Shown here piece by piece: positions 29,565-39,736 of a DNA stretch of 64,000 nucleotides. Numbering within the stretch: the first letter of the stretch is position 1; each line of letters opens with the position of its first letter. This stretch comes from Buttiauxella noackiae ATCC 51607 (GTDB lineage: Bacteria; Pseudomonadota; Gammaproteobacteria; Enterobacterales; Enterobacteriaceae): positions 62,001 through 126,000 of the forward strand of contig NZ_LXEO01000068.1 of the NCBI RefSeq assembly GCF_001654865.1, in the 5' to 3' direction. The notes beneath the pieces were generated by a model. That model saw only the letters and a program-made list of their open reading frames with translations, did not search any database and was not told where the DNA came from. Both the position numbers and the translations under genes were made by a program.

Positions 29565-32120
29565 ATGGCGGGGAATGACCGCGAACCGATTGGACGTAAA
29601 GGAAAACCTTCACGTCCTGTGAAAGAGAAAGTAAGCCGTCGTCGTGTCCGTGAAGAGGAATATGACGCGGATTACGATGATGATTATGAAGACGAGGAAC
29701 CGATGCCGCCACGTAAAGGAAAAGGCAGTGGCAATGGTCGTCCGCCACGTAAAAAGCGCCGTTGGTTCTGGTTCATGGTAAAACTGTTTGTTGTCTTTGC
29801 TGTGCTGTTTGTGATTTACGGTGTCTACCTGGATCAGAAGATCCGTACCCGTATTGATGGGAAAGTCTGGCAGCTCCCGGCGGCAGTGTATGGTCGCATG
29901 GTGAACCTTGAGCCAGACATGCCGTACAGCAAAAAAGAGATGGTTAACCTGCTGGAAGCGACACAGTACCGCCAGGTGACTAAGATGACGCGCCCTGGTG
30001 AGTTTACGGTACAGGGCAACAGCATTGAGATGATCCGTCGTCCGTTTGATTTCCCTGACAGCAAAGAAGGGCAGATCCGCGCACGTCTGAATTTTGATGG
30101 CGACCATCTGGAATCTATCCAGAACATGGATAACAACCGCAGCTTCGGTTTCTTCCGTCTGGATCCACGCTTGATCACCATGCTGTCTTCACCGAACGGT
30201 GAACAGCGCCTGTTTGTGCCGCGCACCGGTTTCCCGGAGCTGTTGGTTGACACGTTGATCGCAACAGAAGACCGCCATTTCTACGAGCATGATGGGATTA
30301 GCTTCTTCTCCATTGGCCGTGCGGTGCTGGCGAACCTGACAGCTGGCCGTACCGTGCAGGGTGCAAGTACGCTGACGCAACAGTTGGTCAAAAACCTGTT
30401 CTTGTCGAGCGAGCGTTCTTACTGGCGTAAAGCGAACGAAGCGTACATGGCGCTGATCATGGATGCGCGTTACGGCAAAGATCGCATTCTTGAGCTGTAT
30501 CTGAACGAGGTGTACCTCGGCCAGAGCGGCGATAATGAAATTCGTGGTTTCCCACTGGCGAGCCTGTACTACTTTGGCCGCCCGGTAGAAGAACTGAGCC
30601 TCGATCAGCAAGCATTGCTGGTGGGCATGGTGAAAGGTGCGTCGATCTACAACCCATGGCGTAACCCAAAACTGGCGCTGGAACGTCGTAACCTCGTCTT
30701 ACGCTTGCTGCAAGAGCAGAAAGTTATCGATCAGGAGCTTTACGATATGCTGAGCGCGCGCCCTCTGGGTGTGCAACCGCGTGGTGGTGTTATTTCACCG
30801 CAGCCTGCATTTATGCAGATGGTACGTAATGAGCTTCAGACCAAACTCGGCGACAAAGTTAAAGACCTCTCCGGCGTGAAGATCTTCACCACTTTCGACT
30901 CCGTTTCCCAGGATGCGGCAGAAAAAGCGGTGAGTGAAGGAGTTCCGGTTCTGCGGGCCTCCCGTAAGCTCAAAGATCTGGAAGCGGCAATGGTGATTGT
31001 TGACCGTTCAACCGGTGAAGTTCGTGCGATGGTTGGCGGAGCAGAAACACAGTTTGCGGGCTTCAACCGCGCGATGCAGGCACGCCGTTCTATCGGTTCT
31101 CTGGCGAAACCGGCGACCTATCTGACAGCGTTGAGCCAGCCGGACGCTTACCGCCTGAATACCTGGATTGCCGATGCGCCAATCGCGCTGAAACAGCCGA
31201 ACGGGCAAGTATGGTCGCCGCAGAACGATGACCGTCGCTACAGTGAAAGTGGCAAGGTGATGCTGGTGGATGCGCTGACGCGCTCAATGAACGTGCCAAC
31301 CGTTAATCTCGGTATGGCGCTGGGCTTGCCAGCAGTCACCGACACCTGGATAAAACTCGGCGTGCCGGAAAACCAGTTGCATCCGGTTCCTGCGATGTTG
31401 CTCGGTGCGCTTAACCTGACGCCAATTGAAGTGGCTCAGGCATTCCAGACCATCGCCAGCGGCGGCAACCGGGCAACGCTTTCTGCATTGCGTTCGGTTA
31501 TTGCTGAAGATGGCACCGTACTGTACCAAAGCTTCCCACAGGCGGAGCAAGCTGTACCTCCACAGGCCGCATATATGACGCTGTTTACCATGCAGCAAGT
31601 TATGGCTCGCGGTACTGGTCGCGCGTTAGGTGGCAAATATCCAAACCTGCACTTAGCAGGTAAAACGGGTACCACCAACGATAACGTCGATACCTGGTTT
31701 GCGGGCATTGATGGCAAAGAAGTGGCCATTACATGGGTTGGGCGTGACAACAACCAGCCGACCAAACTGTACGGTGCAAGCGGGGCAATGTCGCTTTACC
31801 AACGTTATCTGGCTAACCAGACGCCAATTCCACTGGTGCTCAATCCACCGGAAGATATCGTTGATATGGGCGTTGATAGTGCGGGTTACTTCCAGTGTGG
31901 CGGGGGGGGAGATCGTGTGCTGCCCGTTTGGACGACGAATCCAGACGGATTGTGCCAGCAAAGCCAACAGGCTGAGCAGACTAATAATCCGTTTAGCCAG
32001 TCGCAGCCGCCACAGACCCAGCAGCCGCAACAGCAGCAACAACAACAACCGCAGCAGCAGCAAGAGCAAAGTAGTGATGGTGTTGCCGGTTGGATAAAGG
32101 ACATGTTCGGCAGTAAATAA
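29565..32120 (+). CDS. mrcB: Penicillin-binding protein 1b (bifunctional transglycosylase/transpeptidase)
   Basis: Builds and cross-links peptidoglycan at the inner membrane. The ATG at 29565 gives 851 residues (E. coli 844) starting [14 protein letters not shown] with GGAG six bases before it. In order: an acidic and basic cytoplasmic tail, one membrane helix at about 70-92, a UB2H domain, the glycosyltransferase domain (catalytic Glu235 in [10 protein letters not shown]), and the transpeptidase domain with SLAK (Ser512, Lys515), SMN and KTGTT at about 700. The C-terminal tail is glutamine-rich and then ends [14 protein letters not shown] run of eight G bases (31902-31909) lies in frame near the 3' end. 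Confidence 0.97.
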   Translation: MAGNDREPIGRKGKPSRPVKEKVSRRRVREEEYDADYDDDYEDEEPMPPRKGKGSGNGRPPRKKRRWFWFMVKLFVVFAVLFVIYGVYLDQKIRTRIDGKVWQLPAAVYGRMVNLEPDMPYSKKEMVNLLEATQYRQVTKMTRPGEFTVQGNSIEMIRRPFDFPDSKEGQIRARLNFDGDHLESIQNMDNNRSFGFFRLDPRLITMLSSPNGEQRLFVPRTGFPELLVDTLIATEDRHFYEHDGISFFSIGRAVLANLTAGRTVQGASTLTQQLVKNLFLSSERSYWRKANEAYMALIMDARYGKDRILELYLNEVYLGQSGDNEIRGFPLASLYYFGRPVEELSLDQQALLVGMVKGASIYNPWRNPKLALERRNLVLRLLQEQKVIDQELYDMLSARPLGVQPRGGVISPQPAFMQMVRNELQTKLGDKVKDLSGVKIFTTFDSVSQDAAEKAVSEGVPVLRASRKLKDLEAAMVIVDRSTGEVRAMVGGAETQFAGFNRAMQARRSIGSLAKPATYLTALSQPDAYRLNTWIADAPIALKQPNGQVWSPQNDDRRYSESGKVMLVDALTRSMNVPTVNLGMALGLPAVTDTWIKLGVPENQLHPVPAMLLGALNLTPIEVAQAFQTIASGGNRATLSALRSVIAEDGTVLYQSFPQAEQAVPPQAAYMTLFTMQQVMARGTGRALGGKYPNLHLAGKTGTTNDNVDTWFAGIDGKEVAITWVGRDNNQPTKLYGASGAMSLYQRYLANQTPIPLVLNPPEDIVDMGVDSAGYFQCGGGGDRVLPVWTTNPDGLCQQSQQAEQTNNPFSQSQPPQTQQPQQQQQQQPQQQQEQSSDGVAGWIKDMFGSK

Positions 32121-32138
32121 TTCGCGCTGTTTTCTACT

Positions 32139-32172
32139 AAAGCCTCCGTTTGTAACGGGGGCTTTTCTTTTT
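32139..32172 (+). terminator. mrcB terminator
   Basis: GCCTCCGTT-TGTA-ACGGGGGC followed by a T-rich tail, about 20 bases after the stop. Confidence 0.85.
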
Positions 32173-32238
32173 TGTTAAATCCATGCAATTACTCTGGTTA
32201 ATTATTATTCCCTCGCACTTTTCATGGGTGTGATCCGC

Positions 32239-32293
32239 TTGCTATGCGCTTTCCGTTTCGACTATTATTCTGCGGCTAATAATAATTATCGTT
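32239..32293 (+). promoter_or_regulatory. fhuA promoter with Fur-like site
   Basis: TTGCTA (32239-32244), an 18-base gap and TATTAT (32263-32268) make a good sigma-70 promoter. Overlapping the expected start, 32275-32293 matches the 19-base Fur consensus at 13 positions by eye. Iron repression of the fhu operon is well known in E. coli. Confidence 0.65.
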
Positions 32294-32332
32294 TACGTTA
32301 TCATTCGTCACTACTTCATCAGAGAAAAACCA

Positions 32333-34504
32333 ATGGCGCGTTTAAGAACTGGACAACCAGTCAACACCTCAATCCGTAAACTTGCATTCTTTGTTGCTGC
32401 CGCCGTCAGTGGCGTGAGTGCATCAAGCTTTGCAGCAGACAACACAACCACCAAAGAAGACACTATCACGGTTTCTGCCAGCACTGCTGACGAAAGCGCG
32501 TGGGGCCCGTCCCCAACGATTGCGGCGAAACGCACAGCTACCGCAACGAAAACTGATACGCCGATTGAGAAGACTCCACAGTCTATTTCAGTTGTGACTC
32601 GTGAAGAGATGGATACTCACCAACCTTCATCCGTGAAAGAAGCGCTGGGCTATTCGCCTGGTATCACCGTGGCGACCCGCGGCGCTTCTAGTACTTATGA
32701 TGCGGTTAAAATTCGTGGTTTCGGTTCTGTTAACCAGAACAACTACCTCGATGGCCTGAAACTTCAGGGCGATTTCTATAACGAAGTGATCATCGACCCG
32801 TACATGCTGGAGCGTGTGGAGTTAATGCGCGGCCCAACTTCCGTTCTGTATGGAAAAAGTAGCCCTGGTGGCATCATCTCTATGGTGAGTAAGCGCCCAA
32901 CAACTGAACCGCTGAAAGAAGTGCAGTTCAAAATGGGTACTGACAACCTGTGGCAAACCGGTTTCGATTTCAGCGATGCGCTGGATGACGCTGGCGTTTA
33001 TTCCTACCGCCTGACCGGTGTTGCTCGCTCTAACGACGACCAGCAGCAGTTCTCTAAACAGAAACGTTATGCGATTGCTCCATCGTTCTCATGGCGTCCT
33101 GACGACAAGACCAACTTCACTTTCTTAGCGAACCTGCAAGATAGCCCTGAAACGGGTTATTACGGTTGGCTGCCGAAAGAAGGCACCGTTGAGCCGCTGC
33201 CCAATGGCTCTCGTTTGCCGACTGATTTCAACGAAGGCGCGCCTAATAACACCTACTCGTTGTCCCATAAAATGGTCGGTTACAGCTTTGACCATGAGTT
33301 TAACGACACTTTCACCGTGCGTCAGAACCTGCGTTATGTTGAATCCAAAACGAACCAGAGAAGCGTTTACGGCGTAGGTGTTGATTCAACCGGCCACATG
33401 CTCAATCGCGGTACCGTGGTTGATAACGAAAAACTGCACAACTTTGCGGTGGATACTCAGCTACAAAGCAAGTTTGAAACAACTGCTGTACAACATACTC
33501 TGTTGACGGGTGTTGATTTCCAGCAGATGCGTAACGACGTTAATGCCACCTTTGGTAGTGCGCCGCCGATTGATTTGTATAACCCAGTGTATGAAAACTT
33601 TGATTTTGGCGATGCGTCTCCGTATCAGCAAAACAAACAGAAACAGACGGGGCTTTACATTCAGGATCAAGCTGAGTGGAACAAGTTTGTTCTGACAATG
33701 GGTGGCCGTTACGACTGGCTGAAACAGTCCACGCGAGCTTACCAGGCGAACAACTACACCGAGCGTAGCGACGATCAGTTTACTGGTCGTGCGGGTCTGA
33801 ACTATCTGTTCGACAACGGCGTGTCACCGTATATCAGCTACAGCGAATCCTTTGAGCCGAACTCTGGCGCGGACTACTACGGCAACACCTTTAAGCCATC
33901 TAAGGGCCGTCAGTACGAAGCAGGCGTGAAGTATGTGCCGAAAGAGATGCCTGTTGTCATTACGGGAGCTGTTTATCAGTTGACCAAGACTGACAACCTG
34001 ATGTCTGACCCAGATACCTCACACGGCTTTGCATCCGTTCAGGGCGGCGAAATCCGTTCACGCGGTGTGGAACTTGAGGCGAAAGCTGCCGTTAATGCCA
34101 ACATTAACGTCACGGCGTCTTATACCTATACCGATGCTGAATACACCAAAGACAGCACGCTGCAAGGCAACACGCCTGAATCTGTACCAAAACACATGGC
34201 TTCTTTGTGGGGTGATTACACCTTCAACGAAGGCGCGCTGACTGGCCTGACTCTGGGCTCTGGCGGTCGCTTCCTTGGTAAGAGCTACGGTGACCCAGCG
34301 AACACCTTCGAAGTGGGTAGTGCGGCGATACTGGATGCAGTGGTCAAATATGACCTGGGCCGTTTCGGCATGAATGGATCAAGTGTGGCTCTAAACGTGA
34401 ATAACCTGCTCGATCGTGAATACGTTGCTAGCTGCTTCCAGACCTACGGTTGCTTCTGGGGCGCTGAGCGTCAGGTTGTTGCGACTGCAACATTCCGCTT
34501 CTAA
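32333..34504 (+). CDS. fhuA: TonB-dependent ferrichrome outer-membrane receptor FhuA
   Basis: Imports ferrichrome across the outer membrane, driven by TonB; in E. coli it is also the receptor for phages T1, T5 and phi80 and for colicin M. The precursor is 723 residues (E. coli 747). Signal peptide to about residue 34, TonB box DTITVSA at 43-49, plug domain to about 190, then a 22-strand barrel ending in the outer-membrane sorting signature ATFRF. The missing residues are mainly in surface loops: the segment after VYGVGV (about 345-367) is some 17 residues shorter than the E. coli gating loop and lacks its two cysteines. First gene of fhuACDB, behind a Fur-like site. Confidence 0.97.
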   Translation: MARLRTGQPVNTSIRKLAFFVAAAVSGVSASSFAADNTTTKEDTITVSASTADESAWGPSPTIAAKRTATATKTDTPIEKTPQSISVVTREEMDTHQPSSVKEALGYSPGITVATRGASSTYDAVKIRGFGSVNQNNYLDGLKLQGDFYNEVIIDPYMLERVELMRGPTSVLYGKSSPGGIISMVSKRPTTEPLKEVQFKMGTDNLWQTGFDFSDALDDAGVYSYRLTGVARSNDDQQQFSKQKRYAIAPSFSWRPDDKTNFTFLANLQDSPETGYYGWLPKEGTVEPLPNGSRLPTDFNEGAPNNTYSLSHKMVGYSFDHEFNDTFTVRQNLRYVESKTNQRSVYGVGVDSTGHMLNRGTVVDNEKLHNFAVDTQLQSKFETTAVQHTLLTGVDFQQMRNDVNATFGSAPPIDLYNPVYENFDFGDASPYQQNKQKQTGLYIQDQAEWNKFVLTMGGRYDWLKQSTRAYQANNYTERSDDQFTGRAGLNYLFDNGVSPYISYSESFEPNSGADYYGNTFKPSKGRQYEAGVKYVPKEMPVVITGAVYQLTKTDNLMSDPDTSHGFASVQGGEIRSRGVELEAKAAVNANINVTASYTYTDAEYTKDSTLQGNTPESVPKHMASLWGDYTFNEGALTGLTLGSGGRFLGKSYGDPANTFEVGSAAILDAVVKYDLGRFGMNGSSVALNVNNLLDREYVASCFQTYGCFWGAERQVVATATFRF

Positions 34505-34551
34505 GTGCATTCGGGCACGGTTCGCCGTGCCCATCAACAAAGATGGCTATC

Positions 34552-35349
34552 ATGCAGGACAAACACCTTCATCCCGATACCACGTTTAGCCTCACTGACG
34601 TTACCTTCCGCGTACCCGGTCGCACGCTTCTCCATCCTCTGTCGATCACCTTTCCTGTCGGAAAAGTCACCGGCCTGATTGGACACAACGGCTCGGGCAA
34701 ATCGACACTGCTGAAAATGCTTGGCCGCCATCAGAAGTCCTCTGATGGGGAAATCAGTCTCAACGATCAACCATTGGATAGCTGGAGCAGTAAGGAATTT
34801 GCGCGCAAAGTCGCGTATTTACCACAGCAACTCCCGGCGGCTGAAGGGATGACGGTACGCGAGCTAGTGGCAATTGGCCGCTATCCGTGGCATGGCGCGC
34901 TGGGCCGTTTTGGCGTGGCGGACAGGGAACTGGTTGACGAGGCCATCTCGCTAGTCGGACTGAAACCTTTTGCTCATCGTCTGGTAGACAGCCTTTCTGG
35001 TGGTGAACGTCAGCGCGCGTGGATAGCCATGCTGGTGGCGCAAGATAGCCGTTGCTTACTGTTAGATGAACCAACATCTGCGCTGGATATTGCTCATCAG
35101 GTTGACGTGCTGGCGCTTATTCATCGTCTTAGCCAGGAACGCGGCCTGACGGTAATTGCCGTTTTGCACGATATCAATATGGCTGCTCGCTACTGCGATC
35201 ACCTTGTGGCATTGCGCGGTGGTGAAATGATAGCGCAGGGTTCTCCTGCGGAACTGATGCAAAGTGAAACGCTGGAAAAAATTTACGGCATCCCGATGGG
35301 CATTTTACCACATCCTGCGGGTGCGGCTCCGGTGAGCTTTGTCTACTGA
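34552..35349 (+). CDS. fhuC: Ferrichrome ABC transporter ATP-binding protein FhuC
   Basis: 265 residues as in E. coli when read from the ATG at 34552; another in-frame ATG at 34543 cannot be excluded. Walker A GHNGSGKST is at 44-52, signature LSGGERQR near 147 and Walker B LLLDEPTSALD near 166. It powers uptake of hydroxamate siderophores through FhuB. Its TGA overlaps the fhuD ATG by one base, so the operon is tightly coupled. Confidence 0.96.
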   Translation: MQDKHLHPDTTFSLTDVTFRVPGRTLLHPLSITFPVGKVTGLIGHNGSGKSTLLKMLGRHQKSSDGEISLNDQPLDSWSSKEFARKVAYLPQQLPAAEGMTVRELVAIGRYPWHGALGRFGVADRELVDEAISLVGLKPFAHRLVDSLSGGERQRAWIAMLVAQDSRCLLLDEPTSALDIAHQVDVLALIHRLSQERGLTVIAVLHDINMAARYCDHLVALRGGEMIAQGSPAELMQSETLEKIYGIPMGILPHPAGAAPVSFVY

Positions 35350-36248
35350 TGAGTGAGCTGATTAACCCATTACTGAGTCGTCGGCAGTTACTCGCAGCAC
35401 TGGCGCTCTCACCGTTATTGCTCAAAATGGGCAATGCACATGCGGCCTCAATCGATCCTAATCGCATTGTTGCTCTGGAATGGTTGCCGGTGGAGCTGAT
35501 GCTGGCACTGGGCATCACACCTTATGCAATGGCCGATATCACCAATTACAAAGCCTGGGTTGGCGAACCGAAATTGCCGGAAGGCATTATCGAAGTCGGT
35601 TTGCGCACCGAGCCTAATCTCGAACTTCTTACGCAATTAAAACCGTCGCTGATCCTCTATTCCGCGGGCTACGGCCCGTCACCGGAAAAGATGTCCCGTA
35701 TTGCGCCGGGTTTAGGGTTCAGTTTTAACGATGGCTCCGGCAAACCGCTGACCGTTGCTCGCCAGTCACTGACAGAACTGGGTGACAAATTAGGTATGCA
35801 GCAGGAAGCTCGCGACCACCTGCTGAAATTCGACCAGTTTATCGAGCAGATGAAACCCCGCTTTGCTTCCCGAGGGGATAAACCCGTTTTGCTGATGACA
35901 TTGTTAGATTCGCGCCACGCGCTGGTTATTGGCAAAAACAGTCTGTTCCAGCAGGTGATGGATTTGCTGGGCGTGAAAAATGCCTGGCAGGGTGAAACCA
36001 ATTTTTGGGGTAGTGCGGTGGTTGGCCTTGAGCGTTTAGCCGAAGTCAAAGACGCCGATGTTATCTGTTTTGATCACAATAACGATGCGGAAATGGCGCG
36101 CGTAACCGCAACGCCGTTGTGGAATGCAATGCCTTTTGTTCGCCAAAACCGCTTCCAACGCGTGCCGCCAGTATGGCTTTATGGCGCGACACTTTCCGCC
36201 ATGAACTTCACCACTACGCTTGCTAAAGCCATAGGGAGCCAGACGTGA
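35349..36248 (+). CDS. fhuD: Ferrichrome periplasmic binding protein FhuD
   Basis: 299 residues (E. coli 296). Carries an N-terminal twin-arginine-type signal (SRRQLLAALALSPLL) ending near HAA at about 33. The mature part is a class III solute-binding fold: VALEWLPVELMLALGI, VGLRTEPNLELL and GETNFWGSAVVGLERLAEVKDADVICFDH are typical. It passes ferrichrome from FhuA to FhuBC. The start overlaps fhuC by one base and its end overlaps fhuB by four. Confidence 0.96.
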   Translation: MSELINPLLSRRQLLAALALSPLLLKMGNAHAASIDPNRIVALEWLPVELMLALGITPYAMADITNYKAWVGEPKLPEGIIEVGLRTEPNLELLTQLKPSLILYSAGYGPSPEKMSRIAPGLGFSFNDGSGKPLTVARQSLTELGDKLGMQQEARDHLLKFDQFIEQMKPRFASRGDKPVLLMTLLDSRHALVIGKNSLFQQVMDLLGVKNAWQGETNFWGSAVVGLERLAEVKDADVICFDHNNDAEMARVTATPLWNAMPFVRQNRFQRVPPVWLYGATLSAMNFTTTLAKAIGSQT

Positions 36249-38230
36249 AACATCGTTATGCTTTGCTCCCCGCGCTGCTTTTATCTGTGCTGTTTGTTAT
36301 TGCCTGTGCGCTGACGCTACACAACCTGAATGCACAGTTGCCTTCTGCGCAGTGGAGTGCGGCCTGGTGGCAGCCCAATATTGATGACATCAATCAGATG
36401 TTATTTCACTACAGTTTGCTGCCGCGCCTTGCCATCTCTTTGTTAGTTGGGGCAGGGCTTGGATTAGTGGGTGTGTTATTCCAGCAGGTGTTACGAAACC
36501 CGCTTGCTGAGCCAACCACGCTTGGTGTGGCAAGTGGCGCGCAACTTGGTATCACGGTTGCCACACTGTGGGCATTGCCCGGTGGGTTTGCCACACAACA
36601 GTTCGCCGCCCTGGTAGGGGCAGGCGTTGTGGGTCTACTCGTGTTTGGCGTTGCCTGGGGTAAGCGGTTATCTCCGGTCACGCTGATCCTCGCAGGGTTG
36701 GTGCTTAGCCTTTATTGCGGCGCGGTAAACCAACTGTTGGCTATCTTCCACCATGATCAATTGCAGAACATGTTCCTGTGGAGCACGGGCTCGTTAAACC
36801 AGCAAGACTGGGACATCGTCAACGGCCTGTGGCCACGTTTGGTTGGGGGCTTGCTGTTAACACTGCTGCTGTTGCGCCCGCTTACGCTGATGGGTCTCGA
36901 CGATGGCGTGGCGCGTAACCTTGGTCTGGCGCTTTCAATGGTGCGGCTCGCAACGCTGGTACTGGCGATTGCTATCAGTGCGCTTTTGGTGAATGCGGTT
37001 GGGATTATCGGCTTTATCGGACTTTTTGCGCCACTGCTGGCGAAAATGCTCGGTGCGCGGCGTCTGGTTGCCCGATTGTTCCTTGCTCCGTTTATCGGCG
37101 CGTTAATTTTGTGGTTGTCCGATCAATCCGTTATCTGGCTCACCACCGCCTGGCGCGAAATTTCGACCGGTACGGTGACGGCGCTGATAGGTGCGCCTTT
37201 GCTGCTTTGGCTGCTACCGCGCCTGCGCACCGTTGGCACACCGGCAATGAACCAGGGTGATAATGTTCCGAGCGAACGCCAGCATCTGGGCTGGTGGGTG
37301 TTAATCGGAAGCGGTGTTTTAGCGTTAGTTCTTGTCAGTGCGCTAACGCTTGGGCGCGATGCGTATGGCTGGAACTGGGTAAGCGGTTCGTTATTCCACG
37401 ACCTGTTGCAGTGGCGTTGGCCGCGCGTTTTGGCCGCGCTGACGGCGGGTATGATGCTGGCGGTTGCGGGCAGCGTTATCCAACGTCTGACCGGTAATGC
37501 GATGGCAAGCCCCGAAGTTTTAGGTATCAGCTCTGGTGCGGCATTCGGTGTGGTGGTGATGCTGTTTATCGTGCCTGGAAATGCATTCGGTTGGTTGTTC
37601 CCTGCAGGCAGTCTTGGGGCGGCGGTGACACTGTTGGTCATCATGTTGACGGCAAGCCGTGGCGGATTTTCTCCGCAACGCATGTTACTCGCCGGGATGG
37701 CACTGAGTACTGCGTTTACCATGTTGTTGATGCTTCTGATGGCGAGTGGCGACCCGCGTATGGCGGGGATCCTGACGTGGATTTCCGGCTCTACCTATAA
37801 CGTTACCGGCGATCAAGCCGTCAGAACCCTTATTCTGATGGTGGTTCTATTTGCCCTGACGCCGCTTTGCCGCCGTTGGTTAATGATTCTGCCGCTAGGC
37901 GGAGCAACCGCACGGGCAATCGGCATGGCGCTGACACCATCACGTTTTGCGCTGCTTTTGCTGGCTGCAACCTTAACCGCTGCGGCAACGATGACCGTCG
38001 GGCCACTCAGTTTTGTTGGCTTAATGGCACCACATATCGCGCGTATGCTTGGTTTCCGGCGTGCAATGCCGCAGCTGATAATATCGGCGTTATTAGGTGG
38101 GATGTTGATGGTTGCCGCGGACTGGTGTGGAAGAATGATCCTGTTCCCGGATCAGGTGCCTGCTGGCTTGCTGGCAACGTTTATCGGTGCGCCTTACTTT
38201 ATCTATTTGCTGCGTAAACAGAGTCGTTAG
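36245..38230 (+). CDS. fhuB: Ferrichrome ABC transporter permease FhuB (duplicated)
   Basis: 661 residues (E. coli 660), a fused pair of about 330-residue FecCD-family permease halves, each with about ten membrane helices; the repeat is visible as NPLAEPTTLGVASGAQLG near 85 and NAMASPEVLGISSGAAFG near 420. It forms the whole inner-membrane channel with two FhuC ATPases. GTG start overlapping the fhuD TGA. The gene is followed at once by a REP pair. Confidence 0.96.
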   Translation: MKHRYALLPALLLSVLFVIACALTLHNLNAQLPSAQWSAAWWQPNIDDINQMLFHYSLLPRLAISLLVGAGLGLVGVLFQQVLRNPLAEPTTLGVASGAQLGITVATLWALPGGFATQQFAALVGAGVVGLLVFGVAWGKRLSPVTLILAGLVLSLYCGAVNQLLAIFHHDQLQNMFLWSTGSLNQQDWDIVNGLWPRLVGGLLLTLLLLRPLTLMGLDDGVARNLGLALSMVRLATLVLAIAISALLVNAVGIIGFIGLFAPLLAKMLGARRLVARLFLAPFIGALILWLSDQSVIWLTTAWREISTGTVTALIGAPLLLWLLPRLRTVGTPAMNQGDNVPSERQHLGWWVLIGSGVLALVLVSALTLGRDAYGWNWVSGSLFHDLLQWRWPRVLAALTAGMMLAVAGSVIQRLTGNAMASPEVLGISSGAAFGVVVMLFIVPGNAFGWLFPAGSLGAAVTLLVIMLTASRGGFSPQRMLLAGMALSTAFTMLLMLLMASGDPRMAGILTWISGSTYNVTGDQAVRTLILMVVLFALTPLCRRWLMILPLGGATARAIGMALTPSRFALLLLAATLTAAATMTVGPLSFVGLMAPHIARMLGFRRAMPQLIISALLGGMLMVAADWCGRMILFPDQVPAGLLATFIGAPYFIYLLRKQSR

Positions 38231-38234
38231 TTGA

Positions 38235-38303
38235 GGTGGATGACGCTTCGCTTATCCACCCTACAAATGCTGCGTAGGGCGGATAAGCGAAGCGTCATCC
38301 GCC
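38235..38303. repeat. BIME: two inverted REP elements between fhuB and hemL
   Basis: GGTGGATGACGC...TTATCCACC (38235-38260) and GGCGGATAAGCG...TCATCCGCC (38278-38303) are REP palindromes in opposite orientation, 17 bases apart. They separate convergent fhuB and hemL and can form large hairpins in either transcript. Confidence 0.9.
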
Positions 38304-38317
38304 AATACTACCAGTGA

Positions 38318-39598
38318 TTACAACATTGCAAACACTCTACGCGCCGCGTCGATAGTCTTCTGAATATCTTCCTTAGAATGCGCAACTGACATAAAGCCTG
38401 CCTCAAACGCAGACGGTGCCAGGTAAACGCCTTCTTCCAGCATCAGGTGGAAGAACTTCTTGAAGCGTTCAACATCGCACGCCATCACGTCCTGGTAGCA
38501 CGTTACCGTTTCCGCGTCAGTGAAGAACAAACCAAACATCCCACCCACGTTATTCACGACCAAAGGAATGTTTTCGGCTTCTGCTGCGTTAAGCAGTCCG
38601 TCAGCCAGCATTTCGGTCAGTTCAGTCAATGTCTGGTGAACGCCTGGTTGCGCGACTTCAGTCAGGCAAGCGTAACCTGCTGCCATCGCAATTGGGTTAC
38701 CGGAAAGCGTACCTGCCTGGTAAACCGGGCCGGTTGGTGCCAGAGCATCCATGATTTCACGACGGCCACCAAATGCACCTACCGGCATACCACCACCGAT
38801 GATTTTGCCCAGGCAGGTTAAATCAGGCTCAACGCCGTAGTAAGACTGCGCGCCCGCCAGAGCAACACGGAAGCCCGTCATCACTTCATCGATGATAAAC
38901 AGTGCGCCAAACTCGTCGCACAAGGCACGTAAACCTGGCAGGAAATCATCGTTTGGTGGAATGCAGTTCATGTTGCCTGCGACCGGTTCAACAATGACGC
39001 AGGCGATATCTTCTGGATACTGCTCAAACGCTGCGCGAACGGACGCGAGATCGTTATAAGTGCAGGTGAGGGTGTGTTTGGCAAAGTCTGCCGGGACGCC
39101 CGGTGAGTTGGGCTGGCCGAGGGTCAGTGCGCCAGAACCGGCTTTCACTAACAGGCAGTCGGCATGGCCGTGGTAGCAGCCTTCGAACTTGATGATTTTA
39201 TCGCGGCCGGTGAAACCACGGGCCAGACGAATAGCGCTCATGGTGGCTTCGGTACCGGAGTTCACCATACGTACCATATCCATGGTCGGAACCAGTTCGG
39301 TAACCAGTTCCGCCATTTTCACTTCCATCTCGGTTGGCGCGCCAAAGCTCAGACCGCGTTCAACCGCTTCAATCACGGCGTTGCGAATGGCTGGGTGATT
39401 ATGGCCGAGAACCATCGGGCCCCATGAGCCCACATAATCGATATAGGCTTTGCCATCAGCGTCATACAGGTAAGCCCCGTCAGCGCGTTCGATAAACAGC
39501 GGCACACCGCCGACGCCGGTAAAAGCACGAACCGGCGAGTTTACGCCGCCAGGGATGACTTTGCGTGCGGCAGCGTACAGGTTTTCAGACTTACTCAT
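38318..39598 (-). CDS. hemL: Glutamate-1-semialdehyde 2,1-aminomutase
   Basis: PLP enzyme making 5-aminolevulinate for haem from glutamate semialdehyde. From the ATG at 39598 it is 426 residues as in E. coli, starting [24 protein letters not shown]; an earlier in-frame codon at 39634 is not used. The PLP lysine lies in [13 protein letters not shown] (about Lys265), and [14 protein letters not shown] and the SWGPMVLGH gating segment are conserved. Convergent with fhuB, divergent from clcA. Confidence 0.97.
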   Translation of the reverse strand: MSKSENLYAAARKVIPGGVNSPVRAFTGVGGVPLFIERADGAYLYDADGKAYIDYVGSWGPMVLGHNHPAIRNAVIEAVERGLSFGAPTEMEVKMAELVTELVPTMDMVRMVNSGTEATMSAIRLARGFTGRDKIIKFEGCYHGHADCLLVKAGSGALTLGQPNSPGVPADFAKHTLTCTYNDLASVRAAFEQYPEDIACVIVEPVAGNMNCIPPNDDFLPGLRALCDEFGALFIIDEVMTGFRVALAGAQSYYGVEPDLTCLGKIIGGGMPVGAFGGRREIMDALAPTGPVYQAGTLSGNPIAMAAGYACLTEVAQPGVHQTLTELTEMLADGLLNAAEAENIPLVVNNVGGMFGLFFTDAETVTCYQDVMACDVERFKKFFHLMLEEGVYLAPSAFEAGFMSVAHSKEDIQKTIDAARRVFAML

Positions 39599-39736
39599 GA
39601 ATCGGCTCCTGATTCGTGGAAATAGTGGCAACACGCTATTCTAAGGGAAACTTGCGAAGTTATGAAAGTTTTGCCCAAATGCGTCGAGAGAGTAGAATGC
39701 CCCCTCGATTTGTATTACCAATAAATGATTAACCTA

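Noticed and set aside
31902-31909. Frameshift in mrcB at the G tract
   Set aside because: The frame continues to the conserved C-terminal [13 protein letters not shown], so the gene is intact in this sequence.
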